A stretch of 64,000 bases of DNA from Thiofilum flexile DSM 14609 (GCF_000380185.1 NZ_KB904746.1:186001-250000), one strand, 5' to 3'; shown: positions 33,707 to 42,793, numbered from the stretch's first letter. Translations and numbers: made by a program. The notes: generated by a model not told the origin, from the sequence alone.

Positions 33707-34387
33707 ATGAATACGCCATACCTACCGCAAATTGCCCTTGATTGGAAGCACATTGATACGGTTTTCCTTGATATGGATGGGACATTATTAGACTTACATT
33801 TTGACAATTATTTTTGGTTAGAGCATCTGCCCACCCGTTATGCAGAAGTCCATGGCATCACACGCGAACAAGCAGTGAGCTATCTCAATCAACATCATCA
33901 AAATACGTATGGCTCATTAAATTGGTATTGTTTAGATCATTGGCAAGCCATCACTCAGACCGACATTGTAGCGTTAAAACAAGAGATTGCCCATAAAATT
34001 CAATGGCGCTCCGAGGCTGAAGCCTTTTTGCACTTTCTTCGTAGCCTAAATAAGCGTGTGGTATTGCTGACCAATGCCCATCAAAAAAGTGTCGAACTCA
34101 AATTTAACCATATCCCCTTACAGGATTATTTGGATGATATTTTAATTTCGCATTCTTTCCAGTTACCCAAAGAGCACGAACAATTCTGGTCAACCTTAGA
34201 GCAACATTATCCCGTACATAAACAGCGCAGCTTATTTATTGATGATAATGTGAAAGTATTACAAACCGCACGGGAGCATGGGGTAGAGCATTTACTCTTA
34301 GTCCAACAGCCCGACTCGACTAGAGAACCTAATCTGGCTCATCCTGAATTCGTGAATCTATTAAGTTATAGCCAATTAATGGCGTAA
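33707..34387 (+). CDS. yrfG: GMP/IMP nucleotidase (YrfG/NagD-like HAD phosphatase)
   Basis: A 226-residue haloacid dehalogenase-type phosphatase. Motif I is VFLDMDGTLLDLHFDNYFW, motif II LLTNAHQ, the conserved Lys lies in FQLPKEHEQFW and motif IV is LFIDDNVKVL. LNWYCLDHW matches E. coli YrfG, which hydrolyses purine 5'-nucleotides. The gap of 24 bp to divergent nudE means the two promoters must overlap the opposite gene or each other. Confidence 0.9.
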   Translation: MNTPYLPQIALDWKHIDTVFLDMDGTLLDLHFDNYFWLEHLPTRYAEVHGITREQAVSYLNQHHQNTYGSLNWYCLDHWQAITQTDIVALKQEIAHKIQWRSEAEAFLHFLRSLNKRVVLLTNAHQKSVELKFNHIPLQDYLDDILISHSFQLPKEHEQFWSTLEQHYPVHKQRSLFIDDNVKVLQTAREHGVEHLLLVQQPDSTREPNLAHPEFVNLLSYSQLMA

Positions 34388-34626
34388 CTCATGGAATTCT
34401 ATAGCCTTACCGCCCTTTAGCATCCAAAAATTACCGCTCAGACTTATCCCTCTCCCCAGAGAGTGCAGCTATACCTCACACTAATAGCAGCATTGCTATG
34501 GCTATGAATCATGCTCTGGCATGAGACACAGTATAAGCATCCACCCTTTCCACCCCACAGCACTGACTCAGGCATTAGGTTCTTTCATGAGGGTATTTGT
34601 GCGGTAAAACCATTGAGGTTAGGTGC

Positions 34627-35751
34627 ATGAATCAAGAAATTCGCTCTGTATTACGCAAAATCGTTCAACGTCATGGCCGTGATTTAGTCAAACATCCCAG
34701 TCTATGTGATGCCTATTTAGCGGATTTCTTGCCAATGCATCCGCAAGTCCGGCGCTATCTAGTCAAAGCCTTGCAATCCGGTATTGTAAACCAAATGTTA
34801 CCTGAACCGGATCCGAACAATTTTATGGCTTTAAGTAAACAACTAGCACAACTAACGGCATTACAGCCTGCTGAAGCACATAGCATTATTCAATACTGGG
34901 GCTATGCCTTAGCCACTGACCCAGAGCAAGTATTAGCATCTCAGGCTAATAGCTCCACTAAAAAACCACTGTTAGCTCTGCTTGCAGGTATTATTGGCCT
35001 AGGCGTAATAGGTCTATTATGGGGTATTAATCACTGGCAAACTCAGGCCGATACTCTACCTATACTGGCAGATAGCAGCGAGCTGATGAGTGGCGCTAAA
35101 CCCGTTTTTATTGAAGCCGTTGAAATTGCTAATAATACAAATAGCAATACTGCCAGCCCTATGCAAACTGCCTCTAATTTTGCGCTATCCCCTTTGACCC
35201 AAGCCACTTGGGCCATGGCATCCAATACAGCTCAGGCACAATCCGCTCCTGCAAACTCAGCTACCCTACCTGCGGCTAACTTAGCAGAGCCTGTCTTACC
35301 CACCGAGATTACCACTTTAGCGCCAGAGCAATTACAACGCTTTCAGCAAGTACAACGTGCTCAACAACTCAATCAGGATGCTCTAAATGCCCTACAGCAT
35401 TTTCTAGAGGCTCAACAACGCTATACCCAAAAACAACAAGCACTCCAAACGCTTAATGTCATGTTTGCCAGTACGCAAGAATCGTATTACCGCCAACAGC
35501 AACAAGCGATGGTGGGTCAAATTCAACAGTTAGAGCAGCAATTGGATGAGAGTTTAAAACGCTATAATAGTGCGCTACAGGGATTATGCAGCGTGATTGA
35601 TGGTGATGTGTTGTTACTAGATACCCTAGCAGGTACGGCACTCCAAACCTTAATTCAACGACAAGTGAGCCAGTGCCATGCTAATCAAGTTTTGAGCCTG
35701 CAACGTGATCAATTAATACAAAGCCTTCAAGCACTACAAGCCCAGCCATAA
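34627..35751 (+). CDS. Single-pass membrane protein with N-terminal helical domain and Q-rich coiled coil
   Basis: A 374-residue protein I cannot assign to a named family. Residues 1-~105 are helical (IRSVLRKIVQRHGRDLV, then AYLADFLPMHPQVRRYLVKAL, then AEAHSIIQYWGYAL). This resembles a small domain seen attached to many bacterial signalling and chaperone proteins, where it reads as a protein-interaction module. A membrane helix follows (LLALLAGIIGLGVIGLLWGI), then a periplasmic Ala/Asn/Thr-rich linker, then a Gln-rich coiled coil (~235-330) and a C-terminal part with two Cys. I chose ATG 34627 because GAGG lies 8 bp upstream. The gene overlaps convergent truC by 18 bp. Confidence 0.6.
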   Translation: MNQEIRSVLRKIVQRHGRDLVKHPSLCDAYLADFLPMHPQVRRYLVKALQSGIVNQMLPEPDPNNFMALSKQLAQLTALQPAEAHSIIQYWGYALATDPEQVLASQANSSTKKPLLALLAGIIGLGVIGLLWGINHWQTQADTLPILADSSELMSGAKPVFIEAVEIANNTNSNTASPMQTASNFALSPLTQATWAMASNTAQAQSAPANSATLPAANLAEPVLPTEITTLAPEQLQRFQQVQRAQQLNQDALNALQHFLEAQQRYTQKQQALQTLNVMFASTQESYYRQQQQAMVGQIQQLEQQLDESLKRYNSALQGLCSVIDGDVLLLDTLAGTALQTLIQRQVSQCHANQVLSLQRDQLIQSLQALQAQP

Positions 35752-36471
35752 TCCGCTGTGCTCCAGCCTCATGTTAGCTAACACCTGTGTAAACTCATCT
35801 GATAGCGAGGCATTTAATACCAACGGCTGTTCAGTATAGGGGTGAATGAGTGTCAAACGTGCCGCATGGAGCAATAGGCGCTGACAAGCGAATTCTTGCC
35901 GAATGAATTGATTATGCTTGCCATCTCCATGCGTAGTATCCCCCAGAATAGGGTGAAAAATATGCTTCATGTGGCGACGCAATTGATGTTTCCGCCCCGT
36001 GAGCGGCTTTAAGGCTACTAGTGAATAACGCGCTGTTGCATAGCGTCCTACTGCAAACGGTAATTCTGTTTGTGCTAGGGTATGGTAATGGGTAATAGCC
36101 TCCTGAGCAGGCTTATTCGGATCAGCTAGTGCATCAGCGAGTCGATCTAATTGCTCTTGCAAGGGATAATCAATGACACCATGAGGCGCACAATGCCCGC
36201 GTACTATCGCTAGATACTGTTTGCTGATGTTGCCTTGGGTAAATTGCTCGGTAAGCTTACGCGCTATATCACTACTCAAAGCAAATAACAAAACTCCAGA
36301 GGTCGGTTTATCAAGGCGATGTACGGGATATACCTTTTGCCCGATCTGATCGCGGAGGAGTTGCAGTGCAAAACGGGTTTCATGTTTATCAATAGGACTG
36401 CGATGCACTAATAACCCCTCTGGCTTATTAATCGCTATCACATAATCATCCTGATAAATCACCTCTAACAC
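35734..36471 (-). CDS. truC: tRNA pseudouridine(65) synthase TruC
   Basis: A 245-residue RluA-family pseudouridine synthase. The catalytic Asp is in YPVHRLDKPTSGVLLF. TruC-specific blocks are INKPEGLLVHRSPID near the N-terminus, QYLAIVRGHCAP, ARYSLVALKPLTGRKHQLRR and HPILGDTTHGDGKHNQF, all close to E. coli TruC, which modifies U65 in tRNA. The length is typical. The gene end overlaps the convergent coiled-coil protein gene. Confidence 0.9.
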   Translation of the reverse strand: MLEVIYQDDYVIAINKPEGLLVHRSPIDKHETRFALQLLRDQIGQKVYPVHRLDKPTSGVLLFALSSDIARKLTEQFTQGNISKQYLAIVRGHCAPHGVIDYPLQEQLDRLADALADPNKPAQEAITHYHTLAQTELPFAVGRYATARYSLVALKPLTGRKHQLRRHMKHIFHPILGDTTHGDGKHNQFIRQEFACQRLLLHAARLTLIHPYTEQPLVLNASLSDEFTQVLANMRLEHSGLWLGL

Positions 36472-36664
36472 TATTCACACCCCTCGGCTACGATAAATTT
36501 GGCCTCTATCATACCTCAGCTACCGACAAGGAGCAGCTAACCTTACACTTACACTAAAATACCTGCCGTTTTTTCCTTTGCGCTTTATTTTTTTATCTGC
36601 ATGGCCTGTATTAGACCTTGTCTTAATCTACACTAGGCAAATAGTTAAATAATAGGCTTTTACC

Positions 36665-37924
36665 ATGAATGAAAACGAACCTGCCTTTGATACAGCGCCC
36701 TCATCAGAGCTGCCACCACAAGCAGCAACGCCTAGCTTTAGCCTAGACACCCGATTTATTCCCTTTCAATTCACAGGGAGTGGTAGTGAATACTTTAAAA
36801 TTTGGATTGTTAATATTTTATTATCAATAGTGACCCTCGGTATTTACTCAGCTTGGGCAACCGTGCGTACTAAACGCTATTTTTATGGCAATACCATCTT
36901 TGATCAAGCGAGCTTTGAATACCATGCTACCCCGATTCAAATTCTAAAAGGGCGTATTATTGCCATAGTCTTAGTAATTGCCTATGTAGTTTTAACGCAA
37001 ATAAGCCCTGAATTAGCGGGTATTTTAATACTGTTATTGGGCTTTCTATCACCTTGGATAGTCTGGAGTGGCTTACGTTTTAATGCTCGAATGAGCAGCT
37101 ATCGTAATGTCCGATTTGGCTTTAGCGGAAAACTTAAACGCCTCATTTATATTATGCTCATACTACCTTTTATACCAGTTATTATTGGCTTTGCATTAGT
37201 CGCCATATTAATGAGCATTGGCCTTGTTTTTGATACGGGAAGTTATGCAAACTCCTTTGTTGTTGTTATTTTCACACTAGCCGCTATCGGCTTTTATGCT
37301 ATCGCTCCTTATGCACATAAACTTTATACGGAATATTATTTTAATCATTTTCATTATGGACAAGGGCAATTTAATACACAGCTAGAAACAAAAAATTATT
37401 ATAAAATATACTTAAAAATGTTATTAATTACTATAGGAGTATATATAGTTGTAGCTATTGCTATTGGCTTCTTAGTAATACCACTGATAGGTGCTACAGC
37501 ATCTCTTGGTAATGATGATCCTAGTATTGGAAGTACTATTTCTCTATCTATCATAGTGGGACTATTTTATTTTTTAATAATAGTAATAGGCATGTTTTTA
37601 AATGCTTATTTAAAAGCGAGAATCCGTAATTACTCCTATAATGAAACTCAACTCGATCAGGTGTTACGTTTACACTCTGATACCTCGGTGCTTACATTAT
37701 GGAAGATTTATGTGCTTAACCTCTTTTTACTCGTGATTACCCTAGGTTTAGCTCATCCTTGGAATAAGGTACGTTTAGCTCGTTATGAAACACAAACCCT
37801 CAAGGCTGAGGTAGCAGGCACCCTCGATCACTACATCAATCAACGTCAGTCTGAGCAATCATCTTTAGGTGATCAAATCGGGGATGTATTCGATTTACCC
37901 ATTGGTTCAGGATTAGGTTTATAA
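36665..37924 (+). CDS. YjgN family (DUF898) membrane protein
   Basis: A 419-residue inner membrane protein with about nine hydrophobic segments. It carries the DUF898 signature twice: FQFTGSGSEYFKIWIVNILL with GIYSAWATVRTKRYFYGNT near the N-terminus, and LWKIYVLNLFLLVITLGL with WNKVRLARY near the C-terminus. Function unknown. Its stop codon overlaps the start of an M48 peptidase gene (TAATG). The pairing occurs in many proteobacteria and suggests that the peptidase works with this membrane protein. Confidence 0.88.
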   Translation: MNENEPAFDTAPSSELPPQAATPSFSLDTRFIPFQFTGSGSEYFKIWIVNILLSIVTLGIYSAWATVRTKRYFYGNTIFDQASFEYHATPIQILKGRIIAIVLVIAYVVLTQISPELAGILILLLGFLSPWIVWSGLRFNARMSSYRNVRFGFSGKLKRLIYIMLILPFIPVIIGFALVAILMSIGLVFDTGSYANSFVVVIFTLAAIGFYAIAPYAHKLYTEYYFNHFHYGQGQFNTQLETKNYYKIYLKMLLITIGVYIVVAIAIGFLVIPLIGATASLGNDDPSIGSTISLSIIVGLFYFLIIVIGMFLNAYLKARIRNYSYNETQLDQVLRLHSDTSVLTLWKIYVLNLFLLVITLGLAHPWNKVRLARYETQTLKAEVAGTLDHYINQRQSEQSSLGDQIGDVFDLPIGSGLGL

Positions 37925-39141
37925 TGCAAGGATTTTGGTATGCACCCCATAGCTCAGCCCGTTTACCGGCTGAGCTAACCTTTAAACAAGAGCGTTATAT
38001 TCTCATTGTGGAAGGGCAAGCGCCTAAAACAGCGAGTGCACATGATTTAAAATTTAGTGATCGGATCGGCAATATTGCCCGTAAGGTTACTTTTAATGAT
38101 GGCTCATTATTTGAAACTAATGATAATGTGGCTATGGATGCGTGGCTGGATCAGATTGAACATAAAGATAATCGCAGCCAAGTCTTGCACGTTTTAGAGT
38201 CACGTTGGCGCTGGATTGGCTTAGCACTCATTGCCACGATTGTTATTGTATGGGCCAGTATTCGTTTTGGTTTACCATGGGGCAGTGAGAAATTAGCCTA
38301 CGCCTTACCCGATAAAGCCAATCAATGGATTGCGGAGGGTGCGATGGACAGCTTAGATGAAGTGATGTTTGAGCCTAGTCAATTATCAACCGCCAAGCAA
38401 GCTGAACTTCAACAACACTTCCAAACTAAATTAGTACCCTTACAAGACGGACAATATAAGTATAAATTATTATTTCGCTATATGCCCGAAAGAGATATTG
38501 TAGATATATTAAATGATTTAGATATTTTCAATGAGGAAGAAAATAAGGATGAGGACGAAAATAATACTAAGCATGAAGAAAAGATAGAAGCAATTAAAAA
38601 ATCCAAGCCCCCCGTTGACCCTAATAATCCCGGTATTGCTAATGCCTTTGCTTTACCGTCAGGTGAAATAGTGGTTACTGATGGCTTAGTTGCCTTAGCT
38701 AAAAATCAAGCTGAAATTGACTCTGTATTACTACATGAAATGGGGCATGTTGAATATCGTCATAGCTTACGTCAACTAATAGAGTCCTCCGCTTTATCCC
38801 TAGGGGTTTTATTAGTCGTAGGAGATCCATCTGCGCTAAATAGTTTACTAATCGGCCTCCCTACTTTTCTAGTCAATAATCATTACTCTCGCGCTCATGA
38901 GTCTGAAGCTGATGATTATGCGTTTAATAAAATGACTAAAGCTAAAATGGATCCTATAGCGTTTAGTAATATTATGGATCGCTTGGAAAAACAGGGCTTA
39001 ACCGAGGCTGAGATTAAAGACCGTGAGGCAGGAGGAGAATCTAAACTTGGGAAGTATTTATCTAGCCATCCTAATACTACCGAACGTATGGAAAAATCTA
39101 AGCATTATTCAGATATTTATAAGCAGCAAACGGCTCACTAG
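37924..39141 (+). CDS. M48 family membrane metallopeptidase
   Basis: A 405-residue Zn-peptidase. Residues 1-~80 form a small cytoplasmic beta-rich domain (GFWYAPHSSARLPAELTF, NDGSLFETNDN). A membrane helix spans ~98-113. A charged insert follows (~203-226, nearly all Glu/Asp/Lys/Asn). The peptidase domain carries HEMGH (271-275) and the third ligand in HESEADDYAF (~ 324-333). IANAFALPSGEIVVTDGL is the usual M48 substrate strand. It is translationally coupled to the DUF898 gene. A quality-control role like that of HtpX or BepA is likely, but the acidic insert and the N-terminal domain are not found in those. Confidence 0.88.
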   Translation: MQGFWYAPHSSARLPAELTFKQERYILIVEGQAPKTASAHDLKFSDRIGNIARKVTFNDGSLFETNDNVAMDAWLDQIEHKDNRSQVLHVLESRWRWIGLALIATIVIVWASIRFGLPWGSEKLAYALPDKANQWIAEGAMDSLDEVMFEPSQLSTAKQAELQQHFQTKLVPLQDGQYKYKLLFRYMPERDIVDILNDLDIFNEEENKDEDENNTKHEEKIEAIKKSKPPVDPNNPGIANAFALPSGEIVVTDGLVALAKNQAEIDSVLLHEMGHVEYRHSLRQLIESSALSLGVLLVVGDPSALNSLLIGLPTFLVNNHYSRAHESEADDYAFNKMTKAKMDPIAFSNIMDRLEKQGLTEAEIKDREAGGESKLGKYLSSHPNTTERMEKSKHYSDIYKQQTAH

Positions 39142-39155
39142 GCATAAGACTCAAC

Positions 39156-39182
39156 CAAGCAAACCTAGATTAGGTTTGCTTG
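39156..39182. terminator. Perfect 12-bp stem-loop between M48 gene and ycaO
   Basis: CAAGCAAACCTA and TAGGTTTGCTTG pair perfectly around a 3-base loop (GAT), 14 bp after the M48 stop and 23 bp from the ycaO stop. It has no T-run on either strand but is very stable, so it probably ends or protects both transcripts. Confidence 0.65.
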
Positions 39183-39205
39183 TATATCTAATTGACCTGA
39201 GCAAT

Positions 39206-40933
39206 TTAAGTTGTTAAAGGCGCTAATTCAGGGTGAATTTTGCCATAGGCTTGTAAGAGGCGTTGATGCATAGCACAACCATTTAGCGCTAAGGTCGGTG
39301 AAGGTACACCCCAAAAACGTAGCGTACCATTAATTAAATCCTCGGCTTTTGCCACGGTTTCACGCCCAAATAGCCCCACGATACCCTTACTATAACGGCT
39401 AGTATCATCCATGCCTAACAGCACCTCAATACAACGATAAACGCGGCGGCGCTCAGGATCGAGCTGTTCAAAATGGCGAATCCAATCGCATCCTTCTAGC
39501 ACTGCCTCTTCATCCTCAATCGCTAAGGCTAATAAGGTTTTTAGCTCACCCACGCGCATATCCGCCCAAAGTGTTCCTGCATCCGGTGCTAAACCAATCA
39601 ATGCCGTTATAGGTTGCATATTATCCAAACCTAACTCTTCGAGCGCATCATAAAGCTCGCCTAGCTCATCATCTTCTAGCTCAGCTAGGGTTAAAATAGA
39701 CTCACGTAACGCATTGCCCGTATTATTATTATCCCATTCTAAATCCTCTACGGGATAAATCTCTGACATAGAGGGCACTACAATCCGGCACGCATACATG
39801 CCTAAGTGCTCATAATCCATAATATAAATATCGCACTCTTCATCATGGATTAAATCACAGAGGTATTTATATTCTTGCTCAGTTGTTCCAGCATAATCCC
39901 AATCAGCAAAATTATAATCGGTTTTATAACTTAAGAAATCCCAGTGAATAATCCCACTTGAATCAATAAAGTGCGTTTCTAGATTATGCGGATGCGCAAT
40001 TTCTTCTAAGTTAAAATCAGGCTCGGCAAAACCGGCTAATTTATCTAAGGCACGCCCTTGCAATAATTCGGTTAGCGCTCGCTCTAGTGCTACCTCAAAA
40101 CGCGGATGAGCGCCAAAGCTAGCATAACAGCCTTGATCCTGTGGATTAAGCAGGGTGACATTCATGACTGGATAGCGCCCACCTAAGGAGGCATCTTTCA
40201 CTACAATACCAAACCCAGCTTCACGCAGTGCGGTTACACCCTCTTGAATCTTAGGGTAACGAGCAATCACCTCTTCCGGCACATCCGGTAAACATAAGCC
40301 TTCGGCAATAATTTTAAATTTAATATAGCGCTCGAATATTTCAGATAAGGCTTGGACACGAGCCTCTGCTTTAGTATTACCCGCTGACATGCCATTACTG
40401 ACATATAAATTGCCAATAATATTCACCGGAAACCAAACGGTCTGCCCATCTCGCACGCGCTGATAAGGCAGCGCACACACACCACGCTCCTCATTGCCCG
40501 AATTAATATCCACTAAATCGAAAAGTTCTAACGTACCTTGTGGATTATAAAATTGGAGTAAGTCTGGGGTCAGCAGATCCTCAGGCCACTCCCCTTCGGG
40601 GGTATCAAACCAACGTTCTGTGGGGTAATGTACGAAAGCGGCATTAGCTATTGTCTCGCCTAAGTAGTAATCTGCCCAAAAATAATTGCAACTTAGGCGT
40701 TCCAAAAACTCACCCAAAGCACTCGCTAAGGCAGCAAGACGACTAGCTCCTTTACCATTGGTAAATAACAGTGGACAGTCACGGTCACGAATATGAACTG
40801 ACCACACATTAGCGACGGGATTGAGCCATTGATGCTCTTCGATATGAAACCCTAATTCGGTTAGGCGTTGCTGCATGCGCTCAATCGATAGTTCAAGTGC
40901 TGCGTCTTTGCCGGGGATAAAACTCTCAGTCAT
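39206..40933 (-). CDS. ycaO: YcaO, proposed accessory factor for ribosomal protein S12 methylthiolation
   Basis: A 575-residue protein close to E. coli YcaO along its whole length, starting MTESFIPGKDAALELSIERM. The ATP-binding YcaO blocks are present: FTNGKGASRLAALASALGEF, NGMSAGNTKAEARVQALSEI and FGAHPRFEVALERALTELLQ. YcaO proteins use ATP to activate amide carbonyls; E. coli YcaO assists RimO in modifying S12 Asp88. No rimO or azole-peptide precursor gene lies nearby. I chose ATG 40933 over a longer frame (to 40993) on similarity and on GAGAG upstream. Its C-terminal third is the tetratricopeptide-like part of the E. coli type. Confidence 0.92.
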   Translation of the reverse strand: MTESFIPGKDAALELSIERMQQRLTELGFHIEEHQWLNPVANVWSVHIRDRDCPLLFTNGKGASRLAALASALGEFLERLSCNYFWADYYLGETIANAAFVHYPTERWFDTPEGEWPEDLLTPDLLQFYNPQGTLELFDLVDINSGNEERGVCALPYQRVRDGQTVWFPVNIIGNLYVSNGMSAGNTKAEARVQALSEIFERYIKFKIIAEGLCLPDVPEEVIARYPKIQEGVTALREAGFGIVVKDASLGGRYPVMNVTLLNPQDQGCYASFGAHPRFEVALERALTELLQGRALDKLAGFAEPDFNLEEIAHPHNLETHFIDSSGIIHWDFLSYKTDYNFADWDYAGTTEQEYKYLCDLIHDEECDIYIMDYEHLGMYACRIVVPSMSEIYPVEDLEWDNNNTGNALRESILTLAELEDDELGELYDALEELGLDNMQPITALIGLAPDAGTLWADMRVGELKTLLALAIEDEEAVLEGCDWIRHFEQLDPERRRVYRCIEVLLGMDDTSRYSKGIVGLFGRETVAKAEDLINGTLRFWGVPSPTLALNGCAMHQRLLQAYGKIHPELAPLTT

Positions 40934-41081
40934 GATGCTCTCGCGGTAAGGGGAGTGGCAATATTTTAGCGCATATTGGCGCAGTACTGGCATTAAATAT
41001 CTATACTCCTATTTTAATTTTAAAGTTAGTCCGCATAGTCGCGGCTAGTACGGGTAATTCCGTGTTAATGGCAAGGTATTA

Positions 41082-41570
41082 ATGATGGATGGTAAGAAAC
41101 AAAACTGGATTTGGCTGTTATTAACGCTAGGAGTCTTAGGTGGCGCTGCGTGGTATTGGTGGGGAGGGACATTAAGCCCCGTTAATCAAACGCAAGCGAT
41201 GTTACGTCTAGAATCTTTAAAGCAGCTCCCCGATAGCAAAACGATAGGCCTGTTACGCACGTTGAACCCCTCGGTCAAAAATATAGAGGGCGAACTGGTA
41301 TGGGCTAACTCTAAGCAAGAGGGATCTTTATATATTAGCCACTTACCCAAGCCCGCTAGTAATAGTTTTTATCAAACATGGGTCTATGATACCCGTGGCA
41401 CGGGTAAACCGATTGCACTAGGGCAGCTAACCTCTAACGCGTGGCAAAACGAGAATTATATCCCCTTAAAAGCCGACGTGATGGTAGCAGAACCCTATAA
41501 ATTTGTGCTGACCTTAGAGCAAGACGATGATGATATACCAGAACAAATCTTAGCGATGGCTCAGCCTTAA
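41082..41570 (+). CDS. Membrane protein with RskA-like (anti-sigma-K C-terminal) domain
   Basis: A 162-residue protein with one N-terminal membrane helix (WIWLLLTLGVLGGAAWYWW) and a periplasmic domain. The pattern of VWANSKQEGSLYISHLPKP, FYQTWVYDTRGTGKPIALGQL and PYKFVLTLEQ matches the C-terminal domain of anti-sigma-K factors (RskA). The cytoplasmic zinc-binding anti-sigma domain is absent and no sigma factor gene is adjacent, so it cannot be a normal anti-sigma factor. Its role is unknown. It ends within 4 bp of, and overlapping, the convergent Rieske gene. Confidence 0.65.
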   Translation: MMDGKKQNWIWLLLTLGVLGGAAWYWWGGTLSPVNQTQAMLRLESLKQLPDSKTIGLLRTLNPSVKNIEGELVWANSKQEGSLYISHLPKPASNSFYQTWVYDTRGTGKPIALGQLTSNAWQNENYIPLKADVMVAEPYKFVLTLEQDDDDIPEQILAMAQP

Positions 41571-41902
41571 CGAGTTTCACTGAGCGGGACGCTTACCCTA
41601 ATACGTCCCGCTTCAACCGTAACCACATAAGTCTGTAAAGCCACCTCTACAGGTTCTGTTAAAGGTGCGCCCGTTTTTACACAAAACTCCCCTCCATGTA
41701 AGGAACAATGGACTCGCTCGCCTTTTAAACAGCCTAGATACAACGAAGCATCCTCATGTGTACAACGATCACTGACTGCAAAAAAAGTACCATTCACATT
41801 ACAAAGCAACACCGCTCCTTTATCATGTTTAAGGCGTTTCGTTTTCCCTAGTGGAATATCTGTCACCAGTCCACCATCAAGGATTAAAGAGGTTTGCTTC
41901 AT
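41567..41902 (-). CDS. Rieske-type [2Fe-2S] ferredoxin
   Basis: A 111-residue soluble protein with the Rieske ligands Cys47, His49 (DRCTHED) and Cys66, His69 (VHCSLHGG). It is short and has no membrane anchor, like the ferredoxins of dioxygenase systems and the NirD/NaphAb-type carriers, so it probably passes electrons between cytosolic enzymes. Its ATG overlaps by two bases the ATG of the divergent epimerase gene (both within CATG at 41900-41903). Its partner is not identifiable. Confidence 0.88.
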   Translation of the reverse strand: MKQTSLILDGGLVTDIPLGKTKRLKHDKGAVLLCNVNGTFFAVSDRCTHEDASLYLGCLKGERVHCSLHGGEFCVKTGAPLTEPVEVALQTYVVTVEAGRIRVSVPLSETR

Positions 41903-42764
41903 GTCAGTCTCCCAACAAACAATTTGGATTATGGGTTGTGGCGATATCGGTCGCCGTGTTGCTCGCTTATATCAAAATCAGGGTATAGGGGCTATAGGCT
42001 GGGTGAGAAGTACGGAGTCCATAGCACTAGGTCAAGCACAAGGTATTGCAATGCAGCAAGGTGATATGGATGCAGAGGCTGTTTTCACCCGCGATACTTT
42101 TGAAGGATGTGATATTTTCTGGTTTGCGCCCCCACCTAGTGATGGCTTAACTGATAGCCGTCTGCGGCGATTTTTACAAGCAGTACAATCAGCTCCTCGA
42201 CGCATCGTATTAATTAGCACCACCGGCGTATATGGTAATTCTCAGGGTGCTTGGATTGATGAAACGGCGCAGACTCAACCCAACAATGAACGTTCTATCC
42301 GTCGCCTCGATGCAGAAAATGCCCTACAAGCGTGGATGCAGCACTATCAGGGCGATGGTGTGATTTTGCGTGTACCGGGGATTTATGCCTTAGATCGTTT
42401 ACCTTTAGAGCGCATAAAACGTGGCGAACCCGTCGTGAGCGCAGCCGAAGCCCCTTGGACGAATCGGATTCATGCCGATGATTTAGCCATGATTGCTAAA
42501 GCCGCTATGGAGAGAGCACCACAGGGAGCCATTTATAATGCCACCGATGGCAATCCCTCTACCATGACGGACTATTTTAATCAGATTGCTGATTATGCCG
42601 GTTTACCACGCCCGCCTCAGATGAGTTTAGAGCAGGCTCGACAGGTTTTGAGTGCGGGTATGGTGTCATACCTACAAGAATCACGCCGCATTCGTAATGA
42701 TAAGCTATTGAAAGAACTCAATATTACCTTAAATTATCCTAACTTAGCCGCTGCTCTGCTCTAA
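41901..42764 (+). CDS. NAD(P)-dependent epimerase/oxidoreductase, YeeZ-like
   Basis: A 287-residue extended short-chain dehydrogenase fold. It has a dinucleotide motif (WIMGCGDIGRRVARLY), a sugar-epimerase-like middle (IVLISTTGVYG, then the SIRRLDAENAL helix) and VILRVPGIYALDRLPLERIKR, as in E. coli YeeZ and its relatives. The Tyr-x3-Lys of classical epimerases is not evident, which is typical for this subgroup. The substrate is unknown. Its start codon overlaps the divergent Rieske gene, so its promoter lies inside that gene. Confidence 0.75.
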   Translation: MSVSQQTIWIMGCGDIGRRVARLYQNQGIGAIGWVRSTESIALGQAQGIAMQQGDMDAEAVFTRDTFEGCDIFWFAPPPSDGLTDSRLRRFLQAVQSAPRRIVLISTTGVYGNSQGAWIDETAQTQPNNERSIRRLDAENALQAWMQHYQGDGVILRVPGIYALDRLPLERIKRGEPVVSAAEAPWTNRIHADDLAMIAKAAMERAPQGAIYNATDGNPSTMTDYFNQIADYAGLPRPPQMSLEQARQVLSAGMVSYLQESRRIRNDKLLKELNITLNYPNLAAALL

Positions 42765-42793
42765 ATAACTAGGTTTACTGACAAGCCTGATTT

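Noticed and set aside
39206-40933. YcaO as part of an azole-peptide (RiPP) biosynthesis cluster
   Set aside because: The protein matches the E. coli-type YcaO including its C-terminal part, and no precursor peptide, E1-like or dehydrogenase gene lies next to it.
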